A stretch of DNA of 59,863 bases from Methylocella silvestris (GTDB taxonomy: Bacteria; Pseudomonadota; Alphaproteobacteria; Rhizobiales; Beijerinckiaceae), in assembly GCF_002891535.1 (NCBI RefSeq), contig NZ_PDZR01000024.1, forward strand, positions 1 through 59,863. The letters are read 5' to 3'. The notes beneath the pieces were generated by a model. That model was given only the letters and a program-made list of their open reading frames with translations. It had not been told where the DNA came from and did not search any database. Positions 41,442-51,843 of the stretch are shown here, in pieces; position 1 is the stretch's first letter, and every line of letters starts with the position of its first letter. The position numbers and the translations under genes are program-made.

Positions 41442-42983
41442 ATGAACAAGACGCTTCTTCCCTCCGACAAGCCCGCGCTCGAAGCCGGGGCGCCGATCGC
41501 GCATGGCGACGGCCTCGGCTGCCACGCGGGCGCTGGGGAGATGCGCCGCGCCGCCGCGGCGGCGGGCAAGAGCGAGACGCTCGAACGCTACGCGGCCGAC
41601 TATCCGGCGGGGCCGCACGACCAGCCGCAAAGCATGTGTCCGGCGTTTGGCTCGCTGCGCGTCGGGTTGCGCATGCGCCGGACCGCAACCGTGCTCAGCG
41701 GATCGGCTTGTTGCGTCTACGGACTGACTTTCACCTCGCATTTTTACGGCGCGCGGCGCACAGTCGGCTACGTGCCCTTCAATTCGGAATCGCTTGTCAC
41801 GGGAAAGCTGTTCGAAGACATTCGCGACGCTGTGTTTGGCCTCGCCGATCCGCAACTCTACGACGCCATCGTGATCATTAATCTGTGCGTTCCGACCGCG
41901 TCCGGCGTGCCCTTGCAGATTCTTCCCAAGGAGATCAACGGCGTTCGCATCATCGGCATCGACGTGCCGGGATTCGGCGTTCCGACCCACGCCGAAGCGA
42001 AGGACGTTCTCGCCGCCGCCATGCTGCGCTACGCCCGCGCCGAGGCGGAACAGGGCGCCGTACAGGCGCCGCGCGCCGGCCGCAGCGAGCGCCCGACCAT
42101 AACGCTTCTTGGCGAGCTGTTCCCCGCCGATCCCGTACAGATCGGCATGATGCTGGAGCCGCTCGGCCTTGCCGCCGGTCCTGCCGTTCCGACGCGCGAA
42201 TGGCGCGAGCTCTACGCCGCCTATGACTGCGCTGCGGTCGCCGCCTTTCATCCCTTTTATCGCGCTTCGATCCGCGAATTCGAGGCCGCCAGCCGCAAGA
42301 TCGTAGGCTCTGCCCCAGTGGGCAGCGAAGGAACGGAAAGCTGGCTGAACGCCATCGGCGAGGCCTGCGGCGTCCCGCGCGCAAAGATCGACGCCGCCAA
42401 CAACCGGCTGCTACCGGTCATCCGGGCCGCGCTCGCCGCAAGGCCGGTCAAGGGGCGTATTACGCTTTCGGGCTATGAGGGTTCCGAGCTTCTCGTCGGA
42501 CGGCTGCTCGTGGAGAGCGGCGCCGATGTCCGCTATGTCGGGACGGCGTGTCCGCTGACGCCCTGGTCGGAGCAGGACCGGCAATGGCTTGAGGCCAAGG
42601 GCGTCAAAGTTCAGTTCCGCGCCTCGCTCGAGCACGACCTCGCCGCGCTCGCCGAATATGAACCGGACCTTGCGATCGGCACGACGCCGGTGGTGCAGAA
42701 GGCCAAGCAGGGCGGCACGCCCGCGCTCTATTTCACCAATCTCATTTCGGCGCGGCCGCTGATGGGGCCGGCAGGGGCGGGCTCGCTCGCCGAGGTCGTC
42801 AACGCTTCGCTCGCGGCCAAGCCGCGCTTCGACGCCATGCGCGAATTTTTCGAGGATGTCGGCGAAGGTTTTGCCGCGGGCGTATGGGAGAAGAAGCCGA
42901 CGGACCGGCCCGAATTTCGCGCGCTCTACAAGCGCCGCATCGAGGCGAGCGCCAAGGCGCGTCAGGGCGAGGATATCAAATAA
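41442..42983 (+). CDS. bchY: Chlorophyllide a reductase Y subunit
   Basis: A 513-residue NifD-like subunit. Cluster-binding Cys occur in [13 protein letters not shown] and [20 protein letters not shown]. With BchX and BchZ it reduces ring B to the bacteriochlorin; alphaproteobacterial enzymes can also reduce the 8-vinyl group. This matters because no bchJ or bciA is seen in the window. It ends in a TAATG junction with bchZ. Confidence 0.95.
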   Translation: MNKTLLPSDKPALEAGAPIAHGDGLGCHAGAGEMRRAAAAAGKSETLERYAADYPAGPHDQPQSMCPAFGSLRVGLRMRRTATVLSGSACCVYGLTFTSHFYGARRTVGYVPFNSESLVTGKLFEDIRDAVFGLADPQLYDAIVIINLCVPTASGVPLQILPKEINGVRIIGIDVPGFGVPTHAEAKDVLAAAMLRYARAEAEQGAVQAPRAGRSERPTITLLGELFPADPVQIGMMLEPLGLAAGPAVPTREWRELYAAYDCAAVAAFHPFYRASIREFEAASRKIVGSAPVGSEGTESWLNAIGEACGVPRAKIDAANNRLLPVIRAALAARPVKGRITLSGYEGSELLVGRLLVESGADVRYVGTACPLTPWSEQDRQWLEAKGVKVQFRASLEHDLAALAEYEPDLAIGTTPVVQKAKQGGTPALYFTNLISARPLMGPAGAGSLAEVVNASLAAKPRFDAMREFFEDVGEGFAAGVWEKKPTDRPEFRALYKRRIEASAKARQGEDIK

Positions 42984-44440
42984 TGCTCGTTCTGGATCAT
43001 GATCGCGCCGGCGGCTATTGGGGCGCCGTCTATGTGTTCAGCGCCATCAAGGGGCTGCAAGTCATCATCGACGGTCCCGTCGGCTGCGAAAACCTGCCGG
43101 TCACGTCGGTTCTGCATTACACCGACGCCCTTCCGCCGCATGAATTGCCGATCGTCGTCACGGGCCTCAGTGAGGAGGAGCTCGGCCAGACAGGAACGGA
43201 GGGCGCCATGAAGCGCGCCCATCGCACGCTTGATCCGGGTCTGCCCAGCGTCGTCGTCACCGGCTCTATCGCCGAGATGATCGGCGGCGGCGTCACGCCG
43301 GAAGGAACCAACATCCAGCGCTTTTTGCCGCGCACGATCGATGAAGATCAGTGGCAATGCGCCGACCGCGCCATGAACTGGCTATGGACGGAGTATGGTC
43401 CGAAGAAAGTTCCCCAGCGCAAGCCGCGCAAACCGGATCAGAAGCCCCGCGTAAATATCATTGGCCCGTGCTACGGCGTGTTCAACAGCCCGAGCGATAT
43501 TGCCGAGATCCGCCGGCTGGTTGAGGGCATAGGCGCCGAAATCAACATGGTCTTCCCGCTCGGCAGCCATCTCGCCGATGTGGCGAGGCTAGCCGACGCC
43601 GACGCCAATATATGCCTCTACCGCGAATTCGGGCGGCTGCTCTGCGAGGGGCTTGAGCGGCCTTATCTGCAGGCTCCAATCGGGCTGCATTCCACGACCA
43701 GCTTTCTGCGCACGCTCGGCGGACTGCTTGAGCTCGACCCTGAGCCTTTCATTGACCGCGAGAAGCACACGACGATCAAGCCGCTGTGGGATTTGTGGCG
43801 CTCGGTCACGCAGGATTTCTTCGCGACCGCGAGCTTCGCAATCGTCGCCAATGAAACCTATACGCGGGGCGTTCGTCATTTTCTTGAAGAGGAAATGGGG
43901 CTGCCCTGCTCCTTCTCGATGTGCCGCAAGGCCGGCGTAAAGCCCGATAACGCGGCGGTGCGCGAGGCAATCGGCAAGAAGGCGCCGCTGATCGTGTTCG
44001 GCAGCTTCAATGAACGCATGTATCTCGCCGAGGCCGGCGCGCGCGCGATCTACATCCCGGCGTCGTTCCCCGGCGCGATCATCCGCCGCCATACCGGCAC
44101 GCCTTTCATGGGCTATGGCGGGGCGACCTACATCGTCCAAGAGGTGTGCAACGCGCTGTTCGACGCGCTGTTCAATATCATCCCGCTCGCCGCCGACATG
44201 GACCGGGTCGAGGCGACGCCGGCCCGCCTCGGACTCGCGGCGTCGACGCCCTGGGACGAAGCGGCGCATCGCCTTCTCGAACAATATGTCGAAGCCGAGC
44301 CGGTTCTCGTGCGCATCTCGGCGGCAAAACGCCTGCGCGACCGCGCCGAACAGGAGGCCCGCTCGGCCGGAGAAGCAAGCGTAACGGCCGAGCGCGTCAG
44401 CCGCGCGCGCGATCAGATCGCGCAAGGGAGGGCGGCATGA
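42983..44440 (+). CDS. bchZ: Chlorophyllide a reductase Z subunit
   Basis: A 485-residue NifK-like subunit starting at ATG 42983 ([20 protein letters not shown]), which shares a base with the bchY stop. The cluster Cys is in [19 protein letters not shown]. The C-terminus is a coiled, charged tail. The stop overlaps a 23-codon mini-ORF by ATGA. Confidence 0.95.
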   Translation: MLVLDHDRAGGYWGAVYVFSAIKGLQVIIDGPVGCENLPVTSVLHYTDALPPHELPIVVTGLSEEELGQTGTEGAMKRAHRTLDPGLPSVVVTGSIAEMIGGGVTPEGTNIQRFLPRTIDEDQWQCADRAMNWLWTEYGPKKVPQRKPRKPDQKPRVNIIGPCYGVFNSPSDIAEIRRLVEGIGAEINMVFPLGSHLADVARLADADANICLYREFGRLLCEGLERPYLQAPIGLHSTTSFLRTLGGLLELDPEPFIDREKHTTIKPLWDLWRSVTQDFFATASFAIVANETYTRGVRHFLEEEMGLPCSFSMCRKAGVKPDNAAVREAIGKKAPLIVFGSFNERMYLAEAGARAIYIPASFPGAIIRRHTGTPFMGYGGATYIVQEVCNALFDALFNIIPLAADMDRVEATPARLGLAASTPWDEAAHRLLEQYVEAEPVLVRISAAKRLRDRAEQEARSAGEASVTAERVSRARDQIAQGRAA

Positions 44441-44508
44441 GGGCGTCAGGCGACAGCCTTACGCCGCTCAACGAGGCGTTCGGGCTGCATCCATTGGCAG
44501 GAGGATGA
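44437..44508 (+). CDS. Translationally coupled mini-ORF between bchZ and pufQ, 23 aa
   Basis: The ATG overlaps the bchZ stop (ATGA). The frame encodes [20 protein letters not shown] and three more residues, then stops 4 bases before pufQ. Its last codons GCA-GGA-GGA-TGA form the pufQ Shine-Dalgarno sequence. A ribosome finishing here would cover the pufQ start, so this may be a coupling or leader peptide. No homology is known to me. Confidence 0.4.
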   Translation: MRASGDSLTPLNEAFGLHPLAGG

Positions 44509-44512
44509 CGAC

Positions 44513-44746
44513 ATGACTCTCGGGGCGCCTTCACATCACGGGCCGGCTTTCGCCCAAAGGCAGCGCAGCGGCTTCAATCGCCTGTTCACGCCGATTTTGG
44601 TCGTCTGTTTGATCGGCGCCGCCTTCGACATCATCCTTCCCCGGCATTGGCGGCTTCTGCCGCAGCCGGATGGTGCCCGCAAACCGTTCCTCGATCATGT
44701 CGTCGACAAGGCGGAGGCGTTGACGGCGTTCGCCTTCCTGGAGTGA
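44513..44746 (+). CDS. pufQ: PufQ-like small membrane protein
   Basis: A 77-residue protein between bchZ and pufB, the usual place for pufQ. A hydrophilic N-terminus is followed by one membrane helix (about 26-45; LFTPILVVCLIGAAFDIILP) and a polar C-terminal helix ending AEALTAFAFLE, which resembles the end of Rhodobacter PufQ. PufQ is linked to bacteriochlorophyll traffic and early puf expression. GGAGGATGAC precedes the ATG. The assignment rests on position and layout more than sequence identity. Confidence 0.65.
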   Translation: MTLGAPSHHGPAFAQRQRSGFNRLFTPILVVCLIGAAFDIILPRHWRLLPQPDGARKPFLDHVVDKAEALTAFAFLE

Positions 44747-44766
44747 GGGAGAGATCTTTTCGACGC

Positions 44767-44812
44767 CGCGCCGCGGCGCGCATGAATCCCCGCCGCGCGG
44801 GAAAGGCGCGGC
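44767..44812 (+). promoter_or_regulatory. Two GC-rich stem-loops upstream of pufB
   Basis: A 14-base perfect palindrome (44767-44780, core GCGCCGCGGCGC) and a hairpin GCCGCGC-N7-GCGCGGC (44792-44812) occupy the pufQ-pufB gap, ending 33 bases before the pufB ATG. They may protect the 5' end of processed pufBA mRNA or modulate translation. Confidence 0.5.
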
Positions 44813-44845
44813 AATGGCGAAAGCCGCTGCAATGGAGAGGATAAT

Positions 44846-45076
44846 ATGATCGACGACATCGACGGGCGGAGCTCGCTATCCGGGCTCAGCGATTCAGAGG
44901 CGAAGGAGTTTCACAAACTCTTCGTAACAAGCTTCTTGATTTTTACCGGAATCGCGATCGTCGCGCACATTCTTGTGTGGATGTGGCGCCCCTGGATCCC
45001 CGGCCCGAACGGCTATTCGTCGCTCATCGACAGCGCAAGGGACGTTGCGATGAGCGTCATCCCGCATATCGTCTAG
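44846..45076 (+). CDS. pufB: Light-harvesting LH1 beta chain
   Basis: A 76-residue antenna polypeptide: acidic N-terminus ([19 protein letters not shown]), one membrane helix and the bacteriochlorophyll-ligand His in [25 protein letters not shown] precedes the ATG. It is slightly longer at the C-terminus ([20 protein letters not shown]) than the roughly 50-residue mature LH1 beta of model species. Confidence 0.96.
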   Translation: MIDDIDGRSSLSGLSDSEAKEFHKLFVTSFLIFTGIAIVAHILVWMWRPWIPGPNGYSSLIDSARDVAMSVIPHIV

Positions 45077-45085
45077 GAGGGGGTC

Positions 45086-45298
45086 ATGGAACTGTACAAA
45101 ATCTGGCTCGTATTCGATCCGCGCAGGGCGCTGATCGGACTGTTCGTCTTCCTGTTCGGACTGGCGATTCTGATTCACTTCATTTTGCTCAGCACCGACC
45201 GCTTCAACTGGCTCGAAGGTCCGCGCGCCTCGCGGGTGAAGGCGAGCGAGTTGATCGCGCCGCCCGCGCCGGCTCTCGATTTCGTCAGATTCGGCTGA
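45086..45298 (+). CDS. pufA: Light-harvesting LH1 alpha chain
   Basis: A 70-residue polypeptide with [20 protein letters not shown], a single membrane helix, the ligand His in [17 protein letters not shown] and a polar C-terminal tail. GGAGGGGGTC precedes the ATG, 9 bases after the pufB stop. Confidence 0.96.
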   Translation: MELYKIWLVFDPRRALIGLFVFLFGLAILIHFILLSTDRFNWLEGPRASRVKASELIAPPAPALDFVRFG

Positions 45299-45322
45299 CG
45301 GGACCGCACGCTAAACGCCAAT

Positions 45323-45345
45323 GGGCAGGCCGTTCAGACCTGCCC
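45323..45345 (+). promoter_or_regulatory. Intercistronic hairpin between pufA and pufL
   Basis: GGGCAGG-N9-CCTGCCC, a perfect 7-bp stem, follows pufA by 24 bases. In Rhodobacter such hairpins shield the pufBA segment from 3'-5' exonucleases so that LH1 exceeds reaction-centre subunits. No U-run follows, so it is not a simple terminator. Confidence 0.75.
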
Positions 45346-45411
45346 GTCACTCCCTCTGCCGACGCGCGACTTGTCGCGCCGCGCCCGCCCTTCGTTGAGG
45401 AGGCTCCGCCG

Positions 45412-46236
45412 ATGGCGATGTTGAATTTCGAAAAGAAATATCGGGTTCGTGGCGGCACGCTGATCGGCGGCGATCTGTTCGACTTCTGGGTCGGGCCATT
45501 CTTCGTCGGCTTTTTCGGCGTAACGACGATCTTCTTTGCGACGATCGGAACCGCGCTCATCATCTATGGCGCGTCGCTCGGACCGACATGGAACATCTGG
45601 CAGATCAGCATCGCGCCGCCAGACCTTTCCTACGGGCTCGCGCTGGCGCCGCTCAAGGAAGGCGGCCTCTGGCAAATCATAACGATGTGCGCGCTCGGCG
45701 CCTTCATCTCATGGGGACTGCGGGAGGTCGAGATATGCCGCAAGCTCGGCATCGGTCTTCACGTGCCCTTCGCATTCTCGGTGGCGATTTTCGCCTACGC
45801 CACGCTCGTGGTGTTCCGGCCGCTCGCCCTCGGCGCGTGGGGTCATGGCTTCCCATACGGAATCATCAGCCATCTCGATTGGGTGTCGAACGTTGGGTAT
45901 CAATATCTGCACTTCCACTACAATCCGGCGCATATGATCGCCGTCAGCTTTTTCTTCACGACAACTTTCGCGCTCGCGCTGCATGGCGGAGTGATCCTGT
46001 CCGCCATCAACCCGGGCCGCGGTGAGGCGGTGAAGACGCCGGAGATCGAGAACGCCTTTTTTCGCGACGTGATGGGCTATTCGATCGGCACCATAGGCAT
46101 TCATCGGCTCGGCCTCTTCCTGTCCTTGTCTGCAGGATTCTGGAGCGCCGTCTGCATCATCATCAGCGGCCCCCTTTGGACGCACGGCTGGCCCGAGTGG
46201 TGGGGCTGGTGGCTCAATCTTCCGATCTGGCGCTAG
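45412..46236 (+). CDS. pufL: Photosynthetic reaction centre L subunit
   Basis: A 274-residue, five-helix membrane protein starting [26 protein letters not shown] lies 9 bases upstream. The special-pair and iron-ligand histidines lie in [17 protein letters not shown] and [20 protein letters not shown]. It binds bacteriochlorophylls, bacteriopheophytin and QB. Confidence 0.98.
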   Translation: MAMLNFEKKYRVRGGTLIGGDLFDFWVGPFFVGFFGVTTIFFATIGTALIIYGASLGPTWNIWQISIAPPDLSYGLALAPLKEGGLWQIITMCALGAFISWGLREVEICRKLGIGLHVPFAFSVAIFAYATLVVFRPLALGAWGHGFPYGIISHLDWVSNVGYQYLHFHYNPAHMIAVSFFFTTTFALALHGGVILSAINPGRGEAVKTPEIENAFFRDVMGYSIGTIGIHRLGLFLSLSAGFWSAVCIIISGPLWTHGWPEWWGWWLNLPIWR

Positions 46237-46251
46237 CCGAGGAACGCCGCC

Positions 46252-47217
46252 ATGGCAGAATATCAGAATATCTTCACACAGGTTCAGGTCCGCACGGCGC
46301 ATGAGTTTGAAGCGGCCCTTCCGGTCGGCGCGCTGCCGCGCGAAGGCAAGCCATTCCTGTCCTACTGGCTCGGCAAGATCGGCGACGCGCAGGTCGGCCC
46401 GATCTATCTTGGCTGGAGCGGCGTTGTCTCGTTGATCTTCGGCTTCATCGCCTTCGAAATTATCGGGCTCAACATGTGGGCTTCCGTCAACTGGAGCCCA
46501 ATCCAGTTCGCGCGGCAGTTGCCCTGGCTCGCGCTGGAGCCGCCGTCGCCCAAATACGGCATCCACATTCCGCCGATGAGCGAAGGCGGATGGTGGCTTC
46601 TCGCCGGATTCTTCCTCACGCTTTCGATTCTCATCTGGTGGGCGCGCATTTATATCCGGGCGCGCGAAATGAGGATGGGAACGCATGTCGCCTGGGCCTT
46701 CGCGGCGGCGATCTGGCTGTACCTCGTCCTCGGCTTTATCCGTCCACTGATGATGGGCAGCTGGTCAGAAGCCGTCCCATTCGGCATCTTCCCGCACTTA
46801 GACTGGACCGCAGCCTTCTCGATCCGCTACGGCAATTTGTTCTATAATCCGTTCCACATGCTTTCGATCGTGTTCCTCTATGGTTCGACGCTGCTGTTCG
46901 CCATGCACGCGGCAACGATCCTCGCGGTCAGCCGCTTCGGCGGCGAGCGTGAAATCGAGCAGGCGGTCGATCGTGGAACCGCCGCCGAACGGGCGGCGCT
47001 GTTCTGGCGCTGGACCATGGGCTTCAACGCCACAATGGAGTCCATTCACCGCTGGGCGTGGTGGTTTGCGGTGCTATGCCCACTGACCGGCGGCATCGGC
47101 ATTCTGCTCACCGGCACGGTCGTAGACAATTGGTATCTTTGGGCAATCAAGCACGGCGTCGCTCCTGCCTACCCGCATATCTTCCCGATCGTGCCAGATC
47201 CGGCTCTGACGCAATAG
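46252..47217 (+). CDS. pufM: Photosynthetic reaction centre M subunit
   Basis: A 321-residue, five-helix protein starting [19 protein letters not shown]. Histidines lie in [31 protein letters not shown] and [18 protein letters not shown]. It binds QA and the non-haem iron with L. It is 15 bases after pufL. Confidence 0.98.
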   Translation: MAEYQNIFTQVQVRTAHEFEAALPVGALPREGKPFLSYWLGKIGDAQVGPIYLGWSGVVSLIFGFIAFEIIGLNMWASVNWSPIQFARQLPWLALEPPSPKYGIHIPPMSEGGWWLLAGFFLTLSILIWWARIYIRAREMRMGTHVAWAFAAAIWLYLVLGFIRPLMMGSWSEAVPFGIFPHLDWTAAFSIRYGNLFYNPFHMLSIVFLYGSTLLFAMHAATILAVSRFGGEREIEQAVDRGTAAERAALFWRWTMGFNATMESIHRWAWWFAVLCPLTGGIGILLTGTVVDNWYLWAIKHGVAPAYPHIFPIVPDPALTQ

Positions 47218-47225
47218 GCGCGACA

Positions 47226-48242
47226 ATGAAAACGACAGCTCTTCTTTCGACTGCGGCATTGACGATCTGCCTCTCGCTCGGCCTTGGCGGCTGCAAGGAA
47301 GATCGGCTGACAGTAAAGCAAACCGGCTATCGCGGCCTCGGCATGGTGCAGATCAACGAGACGGCGGCCCTCGACGCGATCACAGCGCGAAACCAGCCGC
47401 CGGATCCGATTGATCCGGTAGAAAAAAGCGGGACGCCCTCGTCCCAGGTCTATCAGAACGTCAAGGTTCTAGGCGACCTCGACTCCAATGAGCTGATGCG
47501 CCTGATGACGGCGATCACGCAATGGGTCGCACCGGAACAGGGGTGCAATTACTGCCACAATCCGGAAAATCTCGCCTCCGACGATCTCTATACCAAGGTC
47601 GTGGCGCGGCGTATGATTCAGATGACTCAGCATATCAACGCCGACTGGACCAAGCATGTCGATGGCGTCGGCGTCACCTGTTATACCTGCCATCGCGGAC
47701 ATCCCGTCCCCGCCAATCTGTGGTTCAGCAATTCCGTCGCCGAAGCGCATGGCTTCTTCGGCTACAGTCCTGACGCAAAGAATCATCCGGGAAGCCTCAT
47801 CGGCCTCGCCTCGCTGCAGAATGATCCGTTCACGAAGCTTCTCGACTACTCTCAAGAGATCCGCGTGATCGGCAATACCGCGCTGCCGCAGGAGCCGGAG
47901 CGCCCCTCGATCAAGCAGACCGAATTAACCTACGGGCTGATGATGCATATCTCGAAGGCGCTCGGGGTCAATTGCACCTTCTGCCACAACAGCCGCTCTT
48001 TCTTCGCCTGGGATCAGAGCACGCCGCAGCGCGCCACCGCCTGGTACGGCATCAGGATGGTGCGCGATCTCAACCACAATTTCCTGGAGCCGCTGAAGGC
48101 GAGTTTCCCGCCGGAGCGGCTCGGCGCTGGCGGAGACGTTCCGAAAATCAATTGCGCTACCTGCCATCAGGGCGAGAGCAAACCGCTCAACGGGGCGAGC
48201 ATGATCAAGGACTTTCCGGAACTGGCAGTCGTCGGCAAGTAA
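47226..48242 (+). CDS. pufC: Reaction-centre tetraheme cytochrome c subunit
   Basis: A 338-residue periplasmic cytochrome starting at ATG 47226. It has a lipoprotein signal peptide (SLGLGGC; Cys at about 23 is the lipid anchor). Four CxxCH sites occur at about residues 107 (CNYCH), 152 (CYTCH), 250 (CTFCH) and 310 (CATCH). It re-reduces the special pair. Its presence means electrons reach the reaction centre through a bound cytochrome, unlike in Rhodobacter. Confidence 0.96.
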   Translation: MKTTALLSTAALTICLSLGLGGCKEDRLTVKQTGYRGLGMVQINETAALDAITARNQPPDPIDPVEKSGTPSSQVYQNVKVLGDLDSNELMRLMTAITQWVAPEQGCNYCHNPENLASDDLYTKVVARRMIQMTQHINADWTKHVDGVGVTCYTCHRGHPVPANLWFSNSVAEAHGFFGYSPDAKNHPGSLIGLASLQNDPFTKLLDYSQEIRVIGNTALPQEPERPSIKQTELTYGLMMHISKALGVNCTFCHNSRSFFAWDQSTPQRATAWYGIRMVRDLNHNFLEPLKASFPPERLGAGGDVPKINCATCHQGESKPLNGASMIKDFPELAVVGK

Positions 48243-48341
48243 TCCTACTCTTCGAACCTTTATTTTGACGCATGATGTTGGTCGCAAAAACTCTGCAACA
48301 TTTAGGCGCCACGCTCCAGCACAAACTAACCGGCTGACCCT

Positions 48342-49271
48342 ATGACCATCGAACTGCCACATGGCAACGAATCCGTCGCCGCAACAGCTCTGCCTCACCC
48401 CAGGGCGGTGCTTGAACTGCTGAAGCCCGTCACCTGGTTCCCGCCGATGTGGGCGTTTGGTTGCGGGGTCGCCTCGCAGCCCGGCCCGGTCGGCGCCAGA
48501 ATTGGCGTCATCCTCACCGGGATCGTGCTGGCGGGGCCGCTTGTTTGCGCAACCAGCCAGGCGGTCAATGACTGGTTCGACAGGCATGTCGACGCCATCA
48601 ACGAGCCCGGCCGTCCGATTCCATCAGGACGCATTCCCGGGCGGTGGGGTCTTGTCATCGCCTGCGGCTGGACCCTTCTTTCTCTGTTCGTCGCCGCGAT
48701 TATCGGGGTTTGGGTTTTCGTCGCCGCCGCGCTTGGGCTTGCGCTCGCCTGGGCCTATAGCGCGCCGCCGCTGCGGCTGAAGCAGAATGGCTGGTTCGGC
48801 AATAGCGCCTGCGCGCTCTGCTATGAGGGCCTCGCCTGGGTGACGGGCGCCGCGGTCATGGCCGACGGCGCCTTGCCGGACTGGCGGATTTTCATCATCG
48901 CCTTTCTCTACAGCGCGGGCGCGCACGGAATCATGACTCTCAATGATTTCAAATCGGTCGAGGGCGATCGTCGCATGGGGATCGGCTCGCTGCCGGCGCT
49001 GCTCGGGGTGGAGCGGGCCGCGCGCGTCGCCTGTATCTTCATGGCCGTCCCGCAGATCGCCGTCGTCGCGCTGTTAGCGCTTTGGGGACGCCCGGTTCAT
49101 GCCATCGTCGTCCTGCTGGCGCTGATCGCTCAATGCGTGCTGATGCCGCGGCTGCTTGAAAATCCCCGCGCGAAGGCGCCCTGGTACAATGGAACCGGGG
49201 TCACGCTTTATGTCCTCGGCATGCTCGTCAGCGCCTTCGCCCTGCGCTCCGTTCTGGCTGGAGGCGCATGA
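48342..49271 (+). CDS. bchG: Bacteriochlorophyll a synthase (geranylgeranyl transferase)
   Basis: A 309-residue UbiA-family membrane prenyltransferase. The substrate-binding aspartates lie in SQAVNDWFDRHVDAINEP, with YSAPPLRLKQNGWFGN and GIMTLNDFKSVEGDRRMGI. It esterifies bacteriochlorophyllide a with geranylgeranyl-PP. It overlaps bch2 by 4 bases. Confidence 0.96.
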   Translation: MTIELPHGNESVAATALPHPRAVLELLKPVTWFPPMWAFGCGVASQPGPVGARIGVILTGIVLAGPLVCATSQAVNDWFDRHVDAINEPGRPIPSGRIPGRWGLVIACGWTLLSLFVAAIIGVWVFVAAALGLALAWAYSAPPLRLKQNGWFGNSACALCYEGLAWVTGAAVMADGALPDWRIFIIAFLYSAGAHGIMTLNDFKSVEGDRRMGIGSLPALLGVERAARVACIFMAVPQIAVVALLALWGRPVHAIVVLLALIAQCVLMPRLLENPRAKAPWYNGTGVTLYVLGMLVSAFALRSVLAGGA

Positions 49272-50638
49272 TGGACGCGGGGCTCGGCTGGCTCAAGATC
49301 ATGCGGCTTGGCCTCGTGCAGGCCTCGCTTGGCGCCCTCGTCGTCCTGACAACCTCGACGATGAACCGCGTCATGGTGGTCGAGCTCGCCCTGCCCGCGA
49401 TGCTGCCCGGCGCCTTGGTCGCCTTGCATTATGCATTGCAGGCGCTGCGTCCGCGCTGGGGGTATGGCTCGGATCTTGGCGGCAGGCGCACGCCGTGGAT
49501 TGTCGGAGGCGTCGGCCTGCTTGCGCTTGGCTGCGTCGGCGCGGCGCTCGCCATCTGGCTGATGGCGATCAATCTTATCCTCGGCGTAGCGTTCGCCTCC
49601 TTCTGCTTTGCGCTTATCGGCGTCGGCGTCGGCGCCGCCGGCACGTCGCTGCTGGCCCTGCTTGCGGCGGAGACCGCGCCGGAGCGCCGCGCCGCGGCGG
49701 CAACCATCGTCTGGATCATGATGATCCTCGGCTTCGTCGTCACGACAGTCAGCGTCGGGCATTGGCTCGATCCCTATACGCCGGAGCGGCTTCTCGCCGC
49801 CACGTCCTGCGTCGCCGCCGCGGCGATCATCGTCAGCGCGCTCGCCATGTGGCGCATCGAGCCCGCGCGGAGACCATCCGCAGGCCCGCCGCTTCAGGGC
49901 AACGCGCCCGCCATGCCGTTCCGCCACGCCCTCGGCGAGGTCTGGTCGGAACCCGAAGCGCGCCGCTTCACCATCTTCATTTTCGTCTCGATGCTCGCCT
50001 ATAGCGCGGAAGAATTGATCCTCGATCCATTCTCGGGGGCCGTCTTCGGCTATTCGCCGGGCGCGTCGACGAAGCTCTCTGGCGTGCTGCATGGCGGCGT
50101 GCTCGCCGGCATGATCCTTGTGGCGCTGGCGGGAAGCGGATTTGCCGGAAAGCGGCTGCAATCGCTGCGCGGATGGTCGATTGGCGGCTGCATCGGATCG
50201 GCGCTCGCGCTGATCTCGCTCGTCTTCGCCGCTCTGTCCGGCGGAGACTGGCCTCTGCGGACCTCAGCCTTCGCGCTTGGCATGGCGAACGGCGCGTTCT
50301 CGATCGCCGCGATCGGCTCGATGATGAGTCTCGCCGGACTCGGACGTCCCGGCCGCGAGGGCGTCCGCATGGGGCTTTGGGGCGCCGCGCAAGGCATCGC
50401 GTTCGGGCTCGGCGGACTGTGCAGCGCGGGCGCGAGCGATTTTTTCCGCGCCGTGTTCGCCTCGCAGGGAACAGCCTATGCGCTGGTTTTCGCGGCGGAG
50501 GCCGTCTTGTTCCTGTTCGCCGCCGCGATCGCCGCGAGCATGCAAACGAGTACGCAGGGACACAAATCTGCGGCGTCCGGCTTCAATTCCTTTCGGACTC
50601 TTTCTGGCGCGGCGCCGAGCGCCGTCAATCAACGGTGA
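49268..50638 (+). CDS. bch2: PucC-family transporter Bch2 (ORF428-like)
   Basis: A 456-residue, 12-helix MFS/PucC-family protein between bchG and bchP, where ORF428/bch2 is expected. The N-terminus has GLGWLKIMRLGLVQASLGAL and TTSTMNRVMVVELALPAMLP. It is proposed to move or deliver bacteriochlorophyll during antenna assembly; the exact role is unsettled. Confidence 0.92.
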   Translation: MMDAGLGWLKIMRLGLVQASLGALVVLTTSTMNRVMVVELALPAMLPGALVALHYALQALRPRWGYGSDLGGRRTPWIVGGVGLLALGCVGAALAIWLMAINLILGVAFASFCFALIGVGVGAAGTSLLALLAAETAPERRAAAATIVWIMMILGFVVTTVSVGHWLDPYTPERLLAATSCVAAAAIIVSALAMWRIEPARRPSAGPPLQGNAPAMPFRHALGEVWSEPEARRFTIFIFVSMLAYSAEELILDPFSGAVFGYSPGASTKLSGVLHGGVLAGMILVALAGSGFAGKRLQSLRGWSIGGCIGSALALISLVFAALSGGDWPLRTSAFALGMANGAFSIAAIGSMMSLAGLGRPGREGVRMGLWGAAQGIAFGLGGLCSAGASDFFRAVFASQGTAYALVFAAEAVLFLFAAAIAASMQTSTQGHKSAASGFNSFRTLSGAAPSAVNQR

Positions 50639-50640
50639 GC

Positions 50641-51843
50641 ATGATGAAAGAGCTTGAAACCTTTGACGTCGTCGTGGTCGGAGGCGGCCCTTCAGGCGCT
50701 ACCGCCGCGCATGATCTCGCCCGCGCCGGGCGCAAGGTTCTGCTGCTCGACCGGGCCGGCCGCATCAAGCCCTGCGGCGGCGCGATCCCGCCGCGCCTCA
50801 TGCGCGATTTTGACATTCCGGCTCACCTTCTCGTCGCCCGCATCAATTGCGCGCGTATGGTGTCGCCTTCCGGCAAGCGCGTCGATATGCCGATCGAAGG
50901 CGGCTATGTCGGCATGGTCGATCGCGAAGTGTTTGACGAATGGCTGCGCACGCGCGCCGAAGCCGCAGGCGCCCTGCGGCGCACGGGCGCGTTCGAGCGC
51001 TTTTCGCGCGGCGAGGACGACGTCGCCATCGTTCAATTTCGCACGCGCGACGGGAAGGGCGCCGAGACCTTCGAGCGCGTGCGGGCGCAAAGCGTGATCG
51101 GCGCGGACGGCGCGCTCTCGCTCGTCGCGCGGCAGGCGGTTCCGCACGCCGGCCAGCCGAAATATGTGTTCGCCTATCACGAGATCATCCGCTCTCCGGA
51201 GAAGCGGAGCGAGGATTACGATGCGGCGCGTTGCGACGTCATCTATCGCGGCGCGATCTCCCCGGATTTCTATTCCTGGATTTTTCCGCATGGCGCCACC
51301 GCCAGCGTCGGAACCGGAACGGCGCGCAAGGGCCTTTCGCTCAAGGACGCCGTGAAAACGCTGCGGCAGGCGACGGGGCTTGAAGGCGCTGAGACGCTAC
51401 GCCGGGAAGGCGCGCCGATTCCGCTGCGTCCGCTGCGCCGGTGGGACAATGGCCGTGACGTGGTTCTTGCCGGAGACGCCGCAGGCGTCGTCGCGCCGGC
51501 CTCGGGCGAGGGCATCTACTACGCCATGGTCGGCGGACGCTACGCCGCCGAGGCGGTCGAAGCGCTTCTGGCGACGGGCGACGCGCGGGCGCTGAAGCAC
51601 GCCCGCAGCCGCTTCATGAAAGAGCACGGACGAGTGTTCTGGATTTTGGGGATCATGCAATATTTCTGGTACGGCAGCGATAAGAGGCGCGAAAGCTTCG
51701 TCAAGATCTGCGAGGATCGCGACGTGCAAAGGCTGACATTCGACGCCTATATGAACAAGCAGCTGAAGCGCGCCGACCCGATGGCGCATGTGCGCATCTT
51801 CTTCAAGGATCTCGCCCATTTGTTCGGCCTGGCGCGCGCATGA
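50641..51843 (+). CDS. bchP: Geranylgeranyl reductase
   Basis: A 400-residue flavoprotein (start ATG 50641, or 50644) with an N-terminal FAD fold (DVVVVGGGPSGATAAHDLAR) and PCGGAIPPRLM. The C-terminal FAD block is VVLAGDAAGVVAPASGEGI. It reduces the geranylgeranyl tail to phytyl. It overlaps tspO by ATGA. Confidence 0.96.
   Translation: MMKELETFDVVVVGGGPSGATAAHDLARAGRKVLLLDRAGRIKPCGGAIPPRLMRDFDIPAHLLVARINCARMVSPSGKRVDMPIEGGYVGMVDREVFDEWLRTRAEAAGALRRTGAFERFSRGEDDVAIVQFRTRDGKGAETFERVRAQSVIGADGALSLVARQAVPHAGQPKYVFAYHEIIRSPEKRSEDYDAARCDVIYRGAISPDFYSWIFPHGATASVGTGTARKGLSLKDAVKTLRQATGLEGAETLRREGAPIPLRPLRRWDNGRDVVLAGDAAGVVAPASGEGIYYAMVGGRYAAEAVEALLATGDARALKHARSRFMKEHGRVFWILGIMQYFWYGSDKRRESFVKICEDRDVQRLTFDAYMNKQLKRADPMAHVRIFFKDLAHLFGLARA

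Noticed and set aside
48276-48300. TGTTG...CAACA inverted repeat after pufC
   Set aside because: A 5-bp AT-containing stem with a 15-base loop and no U-run is too weak to call a terminator, and it does not fit TGT-N12-ACA.
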